Positions 47,693-55,541 of a DNA stretch of 64,000 bases are shown here, one piece after another. Below the pieces are notes generated by a model that saw only the letters and a list, made by a program, of their open reading frames with translations, was not told where the DNA came from and did no database searches. A program made the position numbers and the translations under genes. The DNA lies in contig NZ_JFJZ01000016.1 of assembly GCF_002115825.1 (NCBI RefSeq), positions 1-64,000 of the forward strand, written 5' to 3'. The stretch is from Thalassospira sp. MCCC 1A01428 (GTDB taxonomy: Bacteria > Pseudomonadota > Alphaproteobacteria > Rhodospirillales > Thalassospiraceae). Position 1 is the first letter of the stretch, and each line of letters opens with the position of its first letter.

Positions 47693-47720
47693 AAGGGGCG
47701 GCCTGTTCAGGCCGCCCCTT
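47693..47720. terminator. Bidirectional terminator between serB and degP
   Basis: AAGGGGCGGCCTG (47693-47705) and CAGGCCGCCCCTT (47708-47720) are complementary over 13 bases with a 2-base loop, between convergent genes. Confidence 0.9.
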
Positions 47721-47750
47721 ATTGTTTAAATCTGCGAATTTACCGGCAGA

Positions 47751-49268
47751 TTATTTGTCTTTTTTGTCTTGCTTGTCCAGGGTCAGGCCAAAGTAACGCG
47801 GGCCAGCGGAGGTTTCGATCAACATCAGAATGGTGCGTTTGCCATCATCCTGTGCCGATTTAACCGCTTTCTGAACTTCATCAACCGTATTAACCGACTG
47901 ATGCGATGCTTCGAGAATGATATCGCCCGGGCGAACACCCTTTTCAGCCGAGAAGCTGGCGGTATCAACATCGGTCACAACCACACCTTCGGTATCAGCG
48001 GTCAGGTTGAAACGCTGACGCAGCTCGTCGTCGACATTGGCAACTTTCAGGCCAAGCGCATCAATGGTGGCTTCGCTTGAGGTTTGTGCCGGTGCCTGTT
48101 CCTGCTGGTCATCGGTGCTGCTGTCGGCCGTGGCGTCTTCTTTCATTTCGCCAAGGTCAACGCTGATGTCTTTTTTCGCACCATCACGCCACAGTTCCAC
48201 ATCAACCGATTTGCCAATTTTGGTTTCGGCGACAATGCGGGGCAGGCGACGCATGCTTTCGACTTTTTTACCGTCGAATTTCAAAATGACGTCACCCTGT
48301 TTGATGCCGGCTTTTTCGGCCGGGCCATCTTTGGTGACACCGGCAACCATCGCGCCATAGGCTTCATCAAGGCCAACGGAATCGGCGATGTCATCGGTGA
48401 CGGTCTGAATGTGAACACCCAGCCAGCCACGACGCGGACGGCCATATTCCTTGATCTGGTCAACAACGGATTCGGCAATCGCCGAGGGAATGGCAAAACC
48501 AATGCCGACAGACCCGCCAGAGGGCGAATAAATGGCGCTGTTAATGCCAATCACGTCACCATCCATGTTAAACAGCGGCCCGCCGGAGTTCCCCCGGTTG
48601 ATCGAGGCATCTGTCTGGATGAAGTCATCATACGGGCCCTGGTTGATGTCACGGTTACGTGCCGAAATGATCCCGGCGGTAACGGTGCCGCCCAGGCCAA
48701 ACGGGTTGCCAATGGCCATGGCCCATTCGCCAACGCGGGCTTTGTCCGAGTCACCCCATTTAACAAAGGGCAGGTCTTTTTTCGGTTCGACTTTCAGCAG
48801 GGCAACGTCGGTTTTCGTATCCCGGCCGATCAATTTTGCCGGAAGGGTTTCGTTGTCATGCAGGGTGACGGAAATTTCATCCGCGCCATCAATCACGTGG
48901 TTGTTGGTAACGATGTAACCGTCTGCCGAAATGATAAAGCCCGAACCCAATGCGGTGGCACGGTGTTTTTTCGGCGCATTTTGTCCCTGATCGTCGCCTT
49001 TACCCTGACCGTTGCGTTCCATGAAATCACGGAAAAGGTCTTCGAAGGGCGAGCCGGGAGGAAACTGGAAGTCCGGTCCCTGGCGATCAGCGACAAGCTG
49101 ACTGGTGGAAATATTGACAACTGCGGGCAGCAGTCGCTCAGCCATATCGGCAAAACTGTCGGGTGCGCCGCGGGCATACGCGCTTTGCGCGATGCTGGTC
49201 ACACCGAATAACACAATCACGAGCGCCGCAGACAGCTTGCGGGCCGGATTGTAAAATGCTTTTCGCAT
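47751..49268 (-). CDS. degP: Do-family periplasmic serine protease (DegP/DegQ)
   Basis: This is a 505-residue periplasmic protease and chaperone for misfolded envelope proteins. A signal peptide covers about residues 1-33 (AALVIVLFGVTSIAQSAYA). The trypsin-like catalytic triad is His124 (TNNHVIDGA), Asp154 (TKTDVALLKV) and Ser228 (RGNSGGPLF). Two PDZ domains follow (about 290-380 and 410-500). Between them lies an acidic linker rich in Asp and Gln. It is the last gene of the hflK-hflC-DUF2065-degP set. Confidence 0.96.
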   Translation of the reverse strand: MRKAFYNPARKLSAALVIVLFGVTSIAQSAYARGAPDSFADMAERLLPAVVNISTSQLVADRQGPDFQFPPGSPFEDLFRDFMERNGQGKGDDQGQNAPKKHRATALGSGFIISADGYIVTNNHVIDGADEISVTLHDNETLPAKLIGRDTKTDVALLKVEPKKDLPFVKWGDSDKARVGEWAMAIGNPFGLGGTVTAGIISARNRDINQGPYDDFIQTDASINRGNSGGPLFNMDGDVIGINSAIYSPSGGSVGIGFAIPSAIAESVVDQIKEYGRPRRGWLGVHIQTVTDDIADSVGLDEAYGAMVAGVTKDGPAEKAGIKQGDVILKFDGKKVESMRRLPRIVAETKIGKSVDVELWRDGAKKDISVDLGEMKEDATADSSTDDQQEQAPAQTSSEATIDALGLKVANVDDELRQRFNLTADTEGVVVTDVDTASFSAEKGVRPGDIILEASHQSVNTVDEVQKAVKSAQDDGKRTILMLIETSAGPRYFGLTLDKQDKKDK

Positions 49269-49483
49269 GGTTTCTGATCCTGTTTGTTGCCGCGTTCACG
49301 GAGATTTTTATGATTTATGCAGCAGACGATGCAAGGGACTGCATCGCACCTCTCCCAAATTAGGGGGGAGTTTGGCGAAAAAAGGGCAAGTGTAAGGTGG
49401 AAGTCTGTTTTCTGTGGGGGATATTGTGTCAACCGGCCTGTTTGTGACCAGAAAGCAGGTAATGGCAGGTTTGTACGAGGGAA

Positions 49484-49678
49484 TTATTGCCAGAACTGGC
49501 GCATTGCCCAAATTGCCGCCACACATAAAACAGCTGCAACCAGACCACCGATGCGAAGCTGGGTTTCGGATATTTCCTGCATCAGCTCCATGACCCGTTT
49601 CGCCCCGCGCGGAAACAGCGAATAAAACATTCCCTCCAGCGCGATTGCCAGAAGAATGGCTGTGGCGAGTTCTTTCAT
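49484..49678 (-). CDS. DUF2065 small membrane protein
   Basis: This is a 64-residue protein of DUF2065 with two hydrophobic segments: ELATAILLAIALEGMFYSLF near the start and IGGLVAAVLCVAAIWAM at the end. Its function is not known. It is conserved between hflC and degP genes in many proteobacteria, suggesting a role with membrane protein quality control. A terminator-like hairpin lies upstream of it. Confidence 0.85.
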   Translation of the reverse strand: MKELATAILLAIALEGMFYSLFPRGAKRVMELMQEISETQLRIGGLVAAVLCVAAIWAMRQFWQ

Positions 49679-49715
49679 GGGGGCGGACGTTCCCGTTTTT
49701 TATTTATGAATCAAA

Positions 49716-49746
49716 AAGGCGACCGGCAGAGTATGCCGGTCGCCTT
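49716..49746 (-). terminator. Hairpin downstream of hflC
   Basis: AAGGCGACCGGCA (49716-49728) and TGCCGGTCGCCTT (49734-49746) pair perfectly over 13 bases. On the minus strand it follows hflC and is followed by a T run (TTTTTGA), so it should end hflKC transcripts before DUF2065. Confidence 0.85.
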
Positions 49747-49756
49747 ATCAATTTGT

Positions 49757-50629
49757 CTAGCGGCTTGCGTCGGGTTCTGACTGATTAAAATATTTGAAGA
49801 ATTCAGAATCCGGCGATAACACCATGGTTGTCCCGTTTGAAAGGGCTTCACGGTATGCCTGCAAGGAGCGATAAAACTCGAAGAATTTCGCATCCTTGTT
49901 ATAGGCTTCACCCAGGATTTTGTTCCGTTCCGCGTCGCCTTCACCACGCAGGGTTTCGGACTGGCGGCGTGCTTCGGCCAAAAGAATGACCTTTTCACGT
50001 TCGGCGTCGGCCTGGGTCTTGGACTTGATTTCCTCGCCTTCTGCGCGAAGCTGGGAGGCTTCGGCAATACGGGCGGACTGCATACGGTTATAAACCGCCT
50101 GCGATGTTTCCTGAGGAAGATCCGTCCGGCCAATTCGGACATCGATCAGCTGAACACCAAAATCCTTGGCCGGTTCAACCAGAGCCGCCTGGATTTTTTC
50201 CATGATGCGGGCCCGGTTATCGGACAACAGGGCGATGAGCGGCGATTGCGCCAGTTCACCCCGGATAACCGAATTCAGGCGCTGACCAAAAATCTGGACA
50301 AACTGGTCCGCGTTCAGCGCACGTTTACGGAACTGAAGCGGATCAACGATTTTCCAGCGCGCGAAGCTGTCAATATTGACGCGCTTCTGATCAGACAGCA
50401 AAACCTGCTGTACCGGCGGGTCAAGGTCAAGAATACGGCGTTCGTAGTACTCGACATTCTGGATCGGCAGTTTGAAATGCAGGCCCGGTTCGGAAATTGC
50501 GTGAACCGGGTTACCAAACTGCAGCACCAGTGCCTGTTTGTCCTGACGGACGGTAAACACGCACATCGAGCCGACAATCGCAACAATGACCAGAACGACA
50601 GCGGCGATAATAAGTTTTGTACTGGCCAT
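49757..50629 (-). CDS. hflC: HflC, SPFH-domain regulator of FtsH protease
   Basis: HflC with HflK forms a large membrane assembly that encloses and modulates the FtsH protease. This is a 290-residue SPFH protein with an N-terminal membrane segment (LIIAAVVLVIVAIVGSMCVF), then the SPFH domain (about 25-190) and a coiled-coil helix with charged repeats. Its start codon overlaps the hflK stop codon (TAATG), so translation is coupled. Confidence 0.95.
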   Translation of the reverse strand: MASTKLIIAAVVLVIVAIVGSMCVFTVRQDKQALVLQFGNPVHAISEPGLHFKLPIQNVEYYERRILDLDPPVQQVLLSDQKRVNIDSFARWKIVDPLQFRKRALNADQFVQIFGQRLNSVIRGELAQSPLIALLSDNRARIMEKIQAALVEPAKDFGVQLIDVRIGRTDLPQETSQAVYNRMQSARIAEASQLRAEGEEIKSKTQADAEREKVILLAEARRQSETLRGEGDAERNKILGEAYNKDAKFFEFYRSLQAYREALSNGTTMVLSPDSEFFKYFNQSEPDASR

Positions 50630-51765
50630 TATTTGTCGCCTCCGGTGTTCTGGCTGGCGGTGTTTTTCTGAATTTCAGGCAGTGGCAAATACGGCACAAC
50701 GCCGTTGCTGCCATCTTTCTGGTTCAGAATAACCTTGGTCGAGCTTTTCAGCACTTCCTGCATGGTTTCAAGATACAGGCGGCGCTTGGTCACGTCTTTG
50801 GCGGTCAGATAGGAATTATAGACCGAGTCAAAACGTGCGGCTTCACCCTGTGCATCCTTCACAACCTGATCCTTGTAGGCACGGGCTTCCATGATCATGC
50901 GTTCAGCATTACCTTTGGCGCGCGGGATAATGTCGTTGCGATAGGCAAGGGCTTCGTTGCGCGAACGGTCACGGTCCTGACGGGCCCGCTGAACGTCGTT
51001 AAACGAGTCGATAACTTCTTTGGGCGGGTCAACCTTCTGCATTTTCACTTCGGAAATGAAAATACCGGATTTGTAACCATCCAGAATGCTTTGCAGCAAT
51101 GTCCGTGTCTGGTCTTCAACTTCAACACGGCCAATGGTTAACGCCGCTTCCAGATCGGTTTTGCCAACCACTTCGCGAATGGCACTTTCAGAGGCCAGTT
51201 TGATCGTGGTTTCCGGGTCACGAATATTGAAAAGATACGCGCCAGCGTCGCGGATGCGCCACTGAACGACATAATCGATATCAATAATGTTCTGGTCACC
51301 GGTCAGCATCAGGCTTTCCTCGGGGACGTCACGGGTGGAATTTGCCCCCATGCCTGACCCGCGATAGCCAACTTCGATCTGATTGGTGCGTTCGACGTTC
51401 GGGGTAATGACCTCGCCAATCGGGGCTGGCAGAAAATAATTCAAACCCGGCCCCGTCGTGCCGACCCATTTGCCAAATAACAGGGTGACACCCTGTTCGC
51501 CTGGTTGAACACGGTAAAAACCGGTCAGCAACCAGATACCGACAATGGCCAGACCAATAAGGATAATACCCTTGGCACCGCCGCCGCCACCAGGAAACAG
51601 CCGTTTAAGGCGGTCCTGGCCCTTGCGAATCATTTCATCCAGATCGGGGGGCGTTCCGCCGCCGCCGTTCCCGCCTGAAGGGCGTTTTCCCCATGGGTTT
51701 TGGCCGCCATTATTGCCGCCGCCGTTACCCCAAGGGCCACCGCCCCCTTGCGAATTCCATGGCAT
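50629..51765 (-). CDS. hflK: HflK, SPFH-domain regulator of FtsH protease
   Basis: HflK partners with HflC around FtsH. This is a 378-residue protein. Its N-terminus is Gly/Asn/Pro-rich (PWGNGGGNNGGQNPWGKRPS), as in many HflK proteins. A membrane segment follows (GIILIGLAIVGIWLLTGFY), then the SPFH domain and coiled coil. ATG 51765 (MPWNSQGGGG) is preferred to 51852 on family grounds. It is divergent from mrp. Confidence 0.95.
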   Translation of the reverse strand: MPWNSQGGGGPWGNGGGNNGGQNPWGKRPSGGNGGGGTPPDLDEMIRKGQDRLKRLFPGGGGGAKGIILIGLAIVGIWLLTGFYRVQPGEQGVTLLFGKWVGTTGPGLNYFLPAPIGEVITPNVERTNQIEVGYRGSGMGANSTRDVPEESLMLTGDQNIIDIDYVVQWRIRDAGAYLFNIRDPETTIKLASESAIREVVGKTDLEAALTIGRVEVEDQTRTLLQSILDGYKSGIFISEVKMQKVDPPKEVIDSFNDVQRARQDRDRSRNEALAYRNDIIPRAKGNAERMIMEARAYKDQVVKDAQGEAARFDSVYNSYLTAKDVTKRRLYLETMQEVLKSSTKVILNQKDGSNGVVPYLPLPEIQKNTASQNTGGDK

Positions 51766-51913
51766 CGAGTGTCTTCCCCTCCTTGCCGTTCCGTGTTTCT
51801 CTTTGATTACGCTGCTCTTCCGCCTTATATGACAGCTAGCCGCGCAAAACAACGATAGGCACCCATATGTCCCAACTGATCAAGGACATAAGCCAAAAAT
51901 CGGAGACCGCAAT

Positions 51914-53164
51914 ATGACTTCCCCCACACGCGAAACAATACTTGCCGCTTTAAACGAGGTTCAGGACCCGATTGATGGCAAAGGCATTGTTGATAAAAAT
52001 ATGGTGCAAGGCATTGATATAAGTGGTGAAAATGTAACAGTTATGATCGGTGTCGATCCCGAGCGTGGCCCGTCACTGGAAGATTTACGCCAGGCCGCCG
52101 AGCGCGCCGTAAATGGTGTGAACGGGGTCACAACAGCCCGCGTCGCCCTGACGGCAGAGCGCAGCGGCGGGGCAAAAGCCGCCTCGACCCCCGCGTCGCC
52201 GTCCCATACGGGACATTCGCACGGTCATAATCACGGTCATAATCATAGCCACGACCCGGCCAATAAACCCGCATCGCCGGGCATTGGTACGCGACCATCT
52301 GCCGGGGCAGCCGGACCCGGCGGCGGACAACGCCCGCTAGATCTGGGGGCGATCCGGTCTGTTATTACGGTGGCATCGGGCAAGGGCGGTGTTGGCAAGT
52401 CGACAACAGCCGTGAACCTGGCACTGTCACTGGCCCGTCAGGGGCTGTCGGTGGGGCTGCTGGATGCCGATATTTACGGCCCCTCACTGCCACGCATGAT
52501 GGGGCTGCGCACAGCCAAGCCGACGCATTCGAAAAAGGAAGGCAAAATTACGCCGCCTTCGGCCTTTGGCGTAAAGATCATGTCGATCGGTTTTATGATT
52601 GACGAAGAGCAGCCGGTAATATGGCGGGGCCCGATGGCGATGGGCGCGCTGGAGCAATTATTGCGCGATACTGACTGGGGCGAACTTGATGTACTGGTGG
52701 TTGATATGCCACCGGGCACAGGCGACATTCAGCTTTCCATGGCGCAGCGCGTACCTGTGACCGGGGCGGTGATTGTTTCCACCCCGCAAGATGTTGCCTT
52801 GCTTGATGCACGCAAGGGTCTGAACATGTTTCGCAAGGTCAATGTGCCGATTTTCGGCCTGATCGAAAACATGAGTTATTATCAATGCCCCAATTGCGGG
52901 CATGTGGACCATGTTTTTGACCATGGTGGCGCACATAAGGCAGCCGATGAACTGGGTGTGCCATTTTTGGGCGAAATCCCGCTGGACCTTAAAATTCGCC
53001 TTGGGGCCGATGAGGGTAAACCGATTATCGAAACCGACCCCGACGGCGCGCACTCAAAGGCCTACGCCAACATCGCACGCCAGATCGCTGCTTCAATTGA
53101 CGAACAGGTTGGCCCGAAAACCAAGCCGAAGAAAAGTCTGTTTCCGAAAATCAGCTTTCGTTGA
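51914..53164 (+). CDS. mrp: Mrp/ApbC iron-sulfur cluster carrier ATPase
   Basis: Mrp proteins are P-loop ATPases that hold and transfer Fe-S clusters. This is a 416-residue protein. The N-terminal DUF59 (MIP18-like) domain covers 1-80. A linker holds the His-rich run HTGHSHGHNHGHNHSHD (residues 98-114). The NTPase domain begins ITVASGKGGVGKSTTAVNLA with Walker A at 156-163, and the C-x2-C cluster site is YYQCPNCGHVDHVF. The His run is unusual and could bind metal. Divergent from hflK. Confidence 0.94.
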   Translation: MTSPTRETILAALNEVQDPIDGKGIVDKNMVQGIDISGENVTVMIGVDPERGPSLEDLRQAAERAVNGVNGVTTARVALTAERSGGAKAASTPASPSHTGHSHGHNHGHNHSHDPANKPASPGIGTRPSAGAAGPGGGQRPLDLGAIRSVITVASGKGGVGKSTTAVNLALSLARQGLSVGLLDADIYGPSLPRMMGLRTAKPTHSKKEGKITPPSAFGVKIMSIGFMIDEEQPVIWRGPMAMGALEQLLRDTDWGELDVLVVDMPPGTGDIQLSMAQRVPVTGAVIVSTPQDVALLDARKGLNMFRKVNVPIFGLIENMSYYQCPNCGHVDHVFDHGGAHKAADELGVPFLGEIPLDLKIRLGADEGKPIIETDPDGAHSKAYANIARQIAASIDEQVGPKTKPKKSLFPKISFR

Positions 53165-53207
53165 TAATACGCTGTAAGGCGTGCGAATTGCCGTTTTTAA
53201 TTCAGGT

Positions 53208-53241
53208 AAAGGCCGGTCAGTTTTGCTGACCGGCCTTTTTT
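53208..53241 (+). terminator. Terminator after mrp
   Basis: AAAGGCCGGTCAG (53208-53220) and CTGACCGGCCTTT (53226-53238) pair over 13 bases, followed by a T run. Confidence 0.92.
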
Positions 53242-53273
53242 CTTGCGTGCCTGCAACAGATCGCCATCCAACG

Positions 53274-53310
53274 AAAACCCCGCCGGGCGATGACGCGGCG
53301 GGGTTTGACG
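53274..53310 (-). terminator. Terminator after SDR gene, copy 1 of a repeated hairpin
   Basis: AAACCCCGCCG and CGGCGGGGTTT pair over 11 bases. It lies 30 bases beyond the SDR stop on the minus strand. The 37-base sequence recurs with one difference at 55474-55510. Confidence 0.8.
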
Positions 53311-53339
53311 AGGGTGCCTGGAGAGGGGCGTTTCGGGCG

Positions 53340-54089
53340 TTAGACCTGTGCCTGGCCGCCATCCACAAACATTTCGATACCGTTTACAAAACTTGCGGCG
53401 TCAGACGCCAGAAACGCGACAACTTTGCCGATTTCTTCGGGTTCACCCAAACGGCCAAGCGGCACCAGTGCGGCAAGGGAGTCGTAAAGGCCCTGCCGCG
53501 CATCGTCGGGCACCAGTCCACCTAAACCAGGGGTGCGTACCGGGCCGGGGCTGATGGCATTCACGCGAATTTGGCGGTCTTTCAGGTCCAGGGCCCAGGA
53601 ACGGGCAAAGTTACGAACGGCGGCTTTGCTTGCACTATAGACGCTGAAATTTTCAGTACCTTTGATGGAGGTTGTCGAGGATGTTAAAATTACCGATGCC
53701 CCCTTTGTCAGCAAAGGCAATGCCTTTTGCACGGTAAAAAGAACCCCGCGTACATTCGTTCCAAAGATGCGGTCAAACTGTTCTTCTGTGATGGCACCCA
53801 GTGGCAGCATGTCGCCGCCACCCGCATTGGCAAACAGAATATCGAGTTTGCCAGCGGATTTGGCGATTTGCGCATATAGCGCATCAAGGTCCTGGTTGTT
53901 TGCGGCATCGGCACGAATACCGGTGGCATTTGCGCCAATGGTCTTGACGGCGGCGTTCAGTTCTTCTTCGCGACGGCCGGTAATGAAAACGCGCGCCCCC
54001 TGTCGCGCCAGTTCCTGTGCAGAAGCAAGACCGATACCGGTGCTGCCACCCGTTACAAGTGCGACTTTTCCTTCAAGCTGGTTGGTCAT
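53340..54089 (-). CDS. SDR-family oxidoreductase
   Basis: This is a 249-residue classical short-chain dehydrogenase. The cofactor motif is TGGSTGIG (about residues 14-21), NAGGG follows at strand 4, and the catalytic set includes Ser in ILTSSTTSIKG and Y-x3-K in YSASKAAV. FVNGIEMFVDGGQAQV ends the chain. The substrate is unknown. ATG 54089 is used, since AAGGA sits at an ideal distance; ATG 54095 is 6 bases earlier. It is divergent from the LysR gene, its probable regulator. Confidence 0.9.
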   Translation of the reverse strand: MTNQLEGKVALVTGGSTGIGLASAQELARQGARVFITGRREEELNAAVKTIGANATGIRADAANNQDLDALYAQIAKSAGKLDILFANAGGGDMLPLGAITEEQFDRIFGTNVRGVLFTVQKALPLLTKGASVILTSSTTSIKGTENFSVYSASKAAVRNFARSWALDLKDRQIRVNAISPGPVRTPGLGGLVPDDARQGLYDSLAALVPLGRLGEPEEIGKVVAFLASDAASFVNGIEMFVDGGQAQV

Positions 54090-54223
54090 GGTCATTTCCT
54101 TTTCAATTTTGGCCGGGTCGGGCAACCGCATCAAGCGGGGGATGTGCCCTTGGCCTGCGGCCTGTTGTTCGGTGAATGACCAGAAGGTAGAGGGGGAATG
54201 TTTGTTGATAAATCCCTTAAAAT

Positions 54224-54238
54224 TGAAATGACTATTCA
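54224..54238. promoter_or_regulatory. Candidate LysR box between SDR and lysR
   Basis: TGAA (54224-54227) and TTCA (54235-54238) around 7 bases give a T-N13-A type imperfect LysR site, 43 bases before the lysR start. The match is short, so confidence is low. Confidence 0.3.
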
Positions 54239-54280
54239 CCTGTGTGTATAATAAAGGACACAACAAAAGGGAAATCCGGA

Positions 54281-55195
54281 ATGGACCAGTTACTGGCAAT
54301 GCGGGCATTTTCCCGCGTGGTCGAGGCGGGCAGTTTTACCCGCGCGGCAGATTCACTGAATATGCCCAATGCCACCATGAGCAAACTGGTTCAGGAGCTG
54401 GAGGCTCATCTGGGTGTCAGACTGCTTCAGCGGACAACGCGCCGGGTTACCGTGACGCCGGAAGGCGACGAATATTACGCCAAGGCCTTGTGTATATTAC
54501 GGAATCTGGAGGCGATTGATTCGTCGTTTAACGCATCACGCAGCAATCCCGGCGGCAAGCTGCGAATTGATATTGGCGGGTCAACCGCGCGTGATGTTTT
54601 AATTCCGTTGCTGCCTGTATTTTTTGATCTTTACCCCGATATCAAAATAGAACTGGGCGTTTCCGACCGCACGGTCGATATGATCAGCGATAATGTTGAC
54701 TGTGTCATTCGCGGTGGGCCGTTGGAAAATTCGTCGCTGATTGCACGCCAGATCGGCAAGGCCCCCATGATCACCTGTGCCGCGCCGGCATATTTGAAAA
54801 AATATGGCATTCCGGCTTATCCGAACGAACTAAAGAACGGGCACAGATTGATCAGTTATAATTCGACCCGCGACGGCAGGCCGTTTCCATTTCGCTTCTT
54901 GCAGAACGGCGAGAAGGTGGAGATCAAGGTTGAAAGCCGCTTTAGTGTGAACGAAAGCAACGCCCATCTTGCCGCCGTGGTGGCGGGGCTGGGGATTATT
55001 CAAACGTTTTCCTATGCCGCCGGGGCAGATTTGCAAAACGGGAACCTTGTCGAGATTTTAAGGGACTGGCGACCTGCATCCTATCCCTTTCATGTTGTTT
55101 ACCCGCAAAACCGGTATGTGACGCCACGCCTGCGTGTGTTCATTGACTGGCTGGCAGATGTCTTTCCTGCGAAGGTCGCCAGCGGGCTGGTTTAG
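54281..55195 (+). CDS. LysR-family transcriptional regulator
   Basis: This is a 304-residue LysR protein. The winged helix (residues 1-60) reads MRAFSRVVEAGSFTRAADSL and NATMSKLVQELEAHLGVRLL. ATG 54281 (MDQLLAMRAF) is used, with a GGAAATCCGG region upstream. It is divergent from the SDR gene, likely its target. Its stop codon (TAG, 55193-55195) lies inside the left arm of an inverted-repeat element. Confidence 0.93.
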   Translation: MDQLLAMRAFSRVVEAGSFTRAADSLNMPNATMSKLVQELEAHLGVRLLQRTTRRVTVTPEGDEYYAKALCILRNLEAIDSSFNASRSNPGGKLRIDIGGSTARDVLIPLLPVFFDLYPDIKIELGVSDRTVDMISDNVDCVIRGGPLENSSLIARQIGKAPMITCAAPAYLKKYGIPAYPNELKNGHRLISYNSTRDGRPFPFRFLQNGEKVEIKVESRFSVNESNAHLAAVVAGLGIIQTFSYAAGADLQNGNLVEILRDWRPASYPFHVVYPQNRYVTPRLRVFIDWLADVFPAKVASGLV

Positions 55196-55462
55196 AGCAC
55201 GTCGCGTTTAATCTGCACCATTTTGCCGGAGACAGTCTTCCGCCCCACTACGTCAGGATCCTTGACCGTAGCCCCGCTACGCTCTGCGGATCTTTCCTTG
55301 TGCGACAGAAGACTGTCTCGGCCCGAAGGGTTTGATTTTGGCGACGTTTCGCGGCGTTACACCTTTTGACCGATGCGCCGCATCGCTCTGCACGCTGTGC
55401 CTTGCCAAACGGTTCGCCAAAAACAAACAAAATGGCGCAGATTAAACGCGACGTGCTCTAAA
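55191..55462. repeat. Nested inverted-repeat element (MITE-like), about 270 bp
   Basis: The outer arms are 35 bases each (55191-55225 and 55428-55462), complementary with one mismatch; the left arm begins TTTAGAGCACGTCGCGTTTA. An inner pair, GAGACAGTCTTC (55229-55240) and GAAGACTGTCTC (55308-55319), is also perfect. There is no transposase-sized ORF. Non-autonomous mobile elements and extragenic palindromic repeats both look like this. With the following terminator it fills the 346-base gap between lysR and purL. Confidence 0.75.
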
Positions 55463-55473
55463 AGGGGTAAAGA

Positions 55474-55510
55474 AAAACCCCGCCGGGCGATGCCGCGGCG
55501 GGGTTTGACG
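55474..55510 (-). terminator. Terminator after purL, copy 2 of a repeated hairpin
   Basis: The same 37-base hairpin as at 53274-53310, with one substitution in the loop. On the minus strand it follows purL by 32 bases, and the stem is followed by a T-rich stretch. Confidence 0.85.
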
Positions 55511-55541
55511 TTTGGTCTGACACTGGTGAAATCACCGATGA

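Noticed and set aside
48084-49211. 375-codon ORF antisense to degP
   Set aside because: The residue pattern (frequent Phe, Asn, Val) is a shadow of degP; no family resemblance.
55248-55430. 60-codon ORF inside the inverted-repeat element
   Set aside because: It is too short and has no transposase features; it follows the palindromic sequence.
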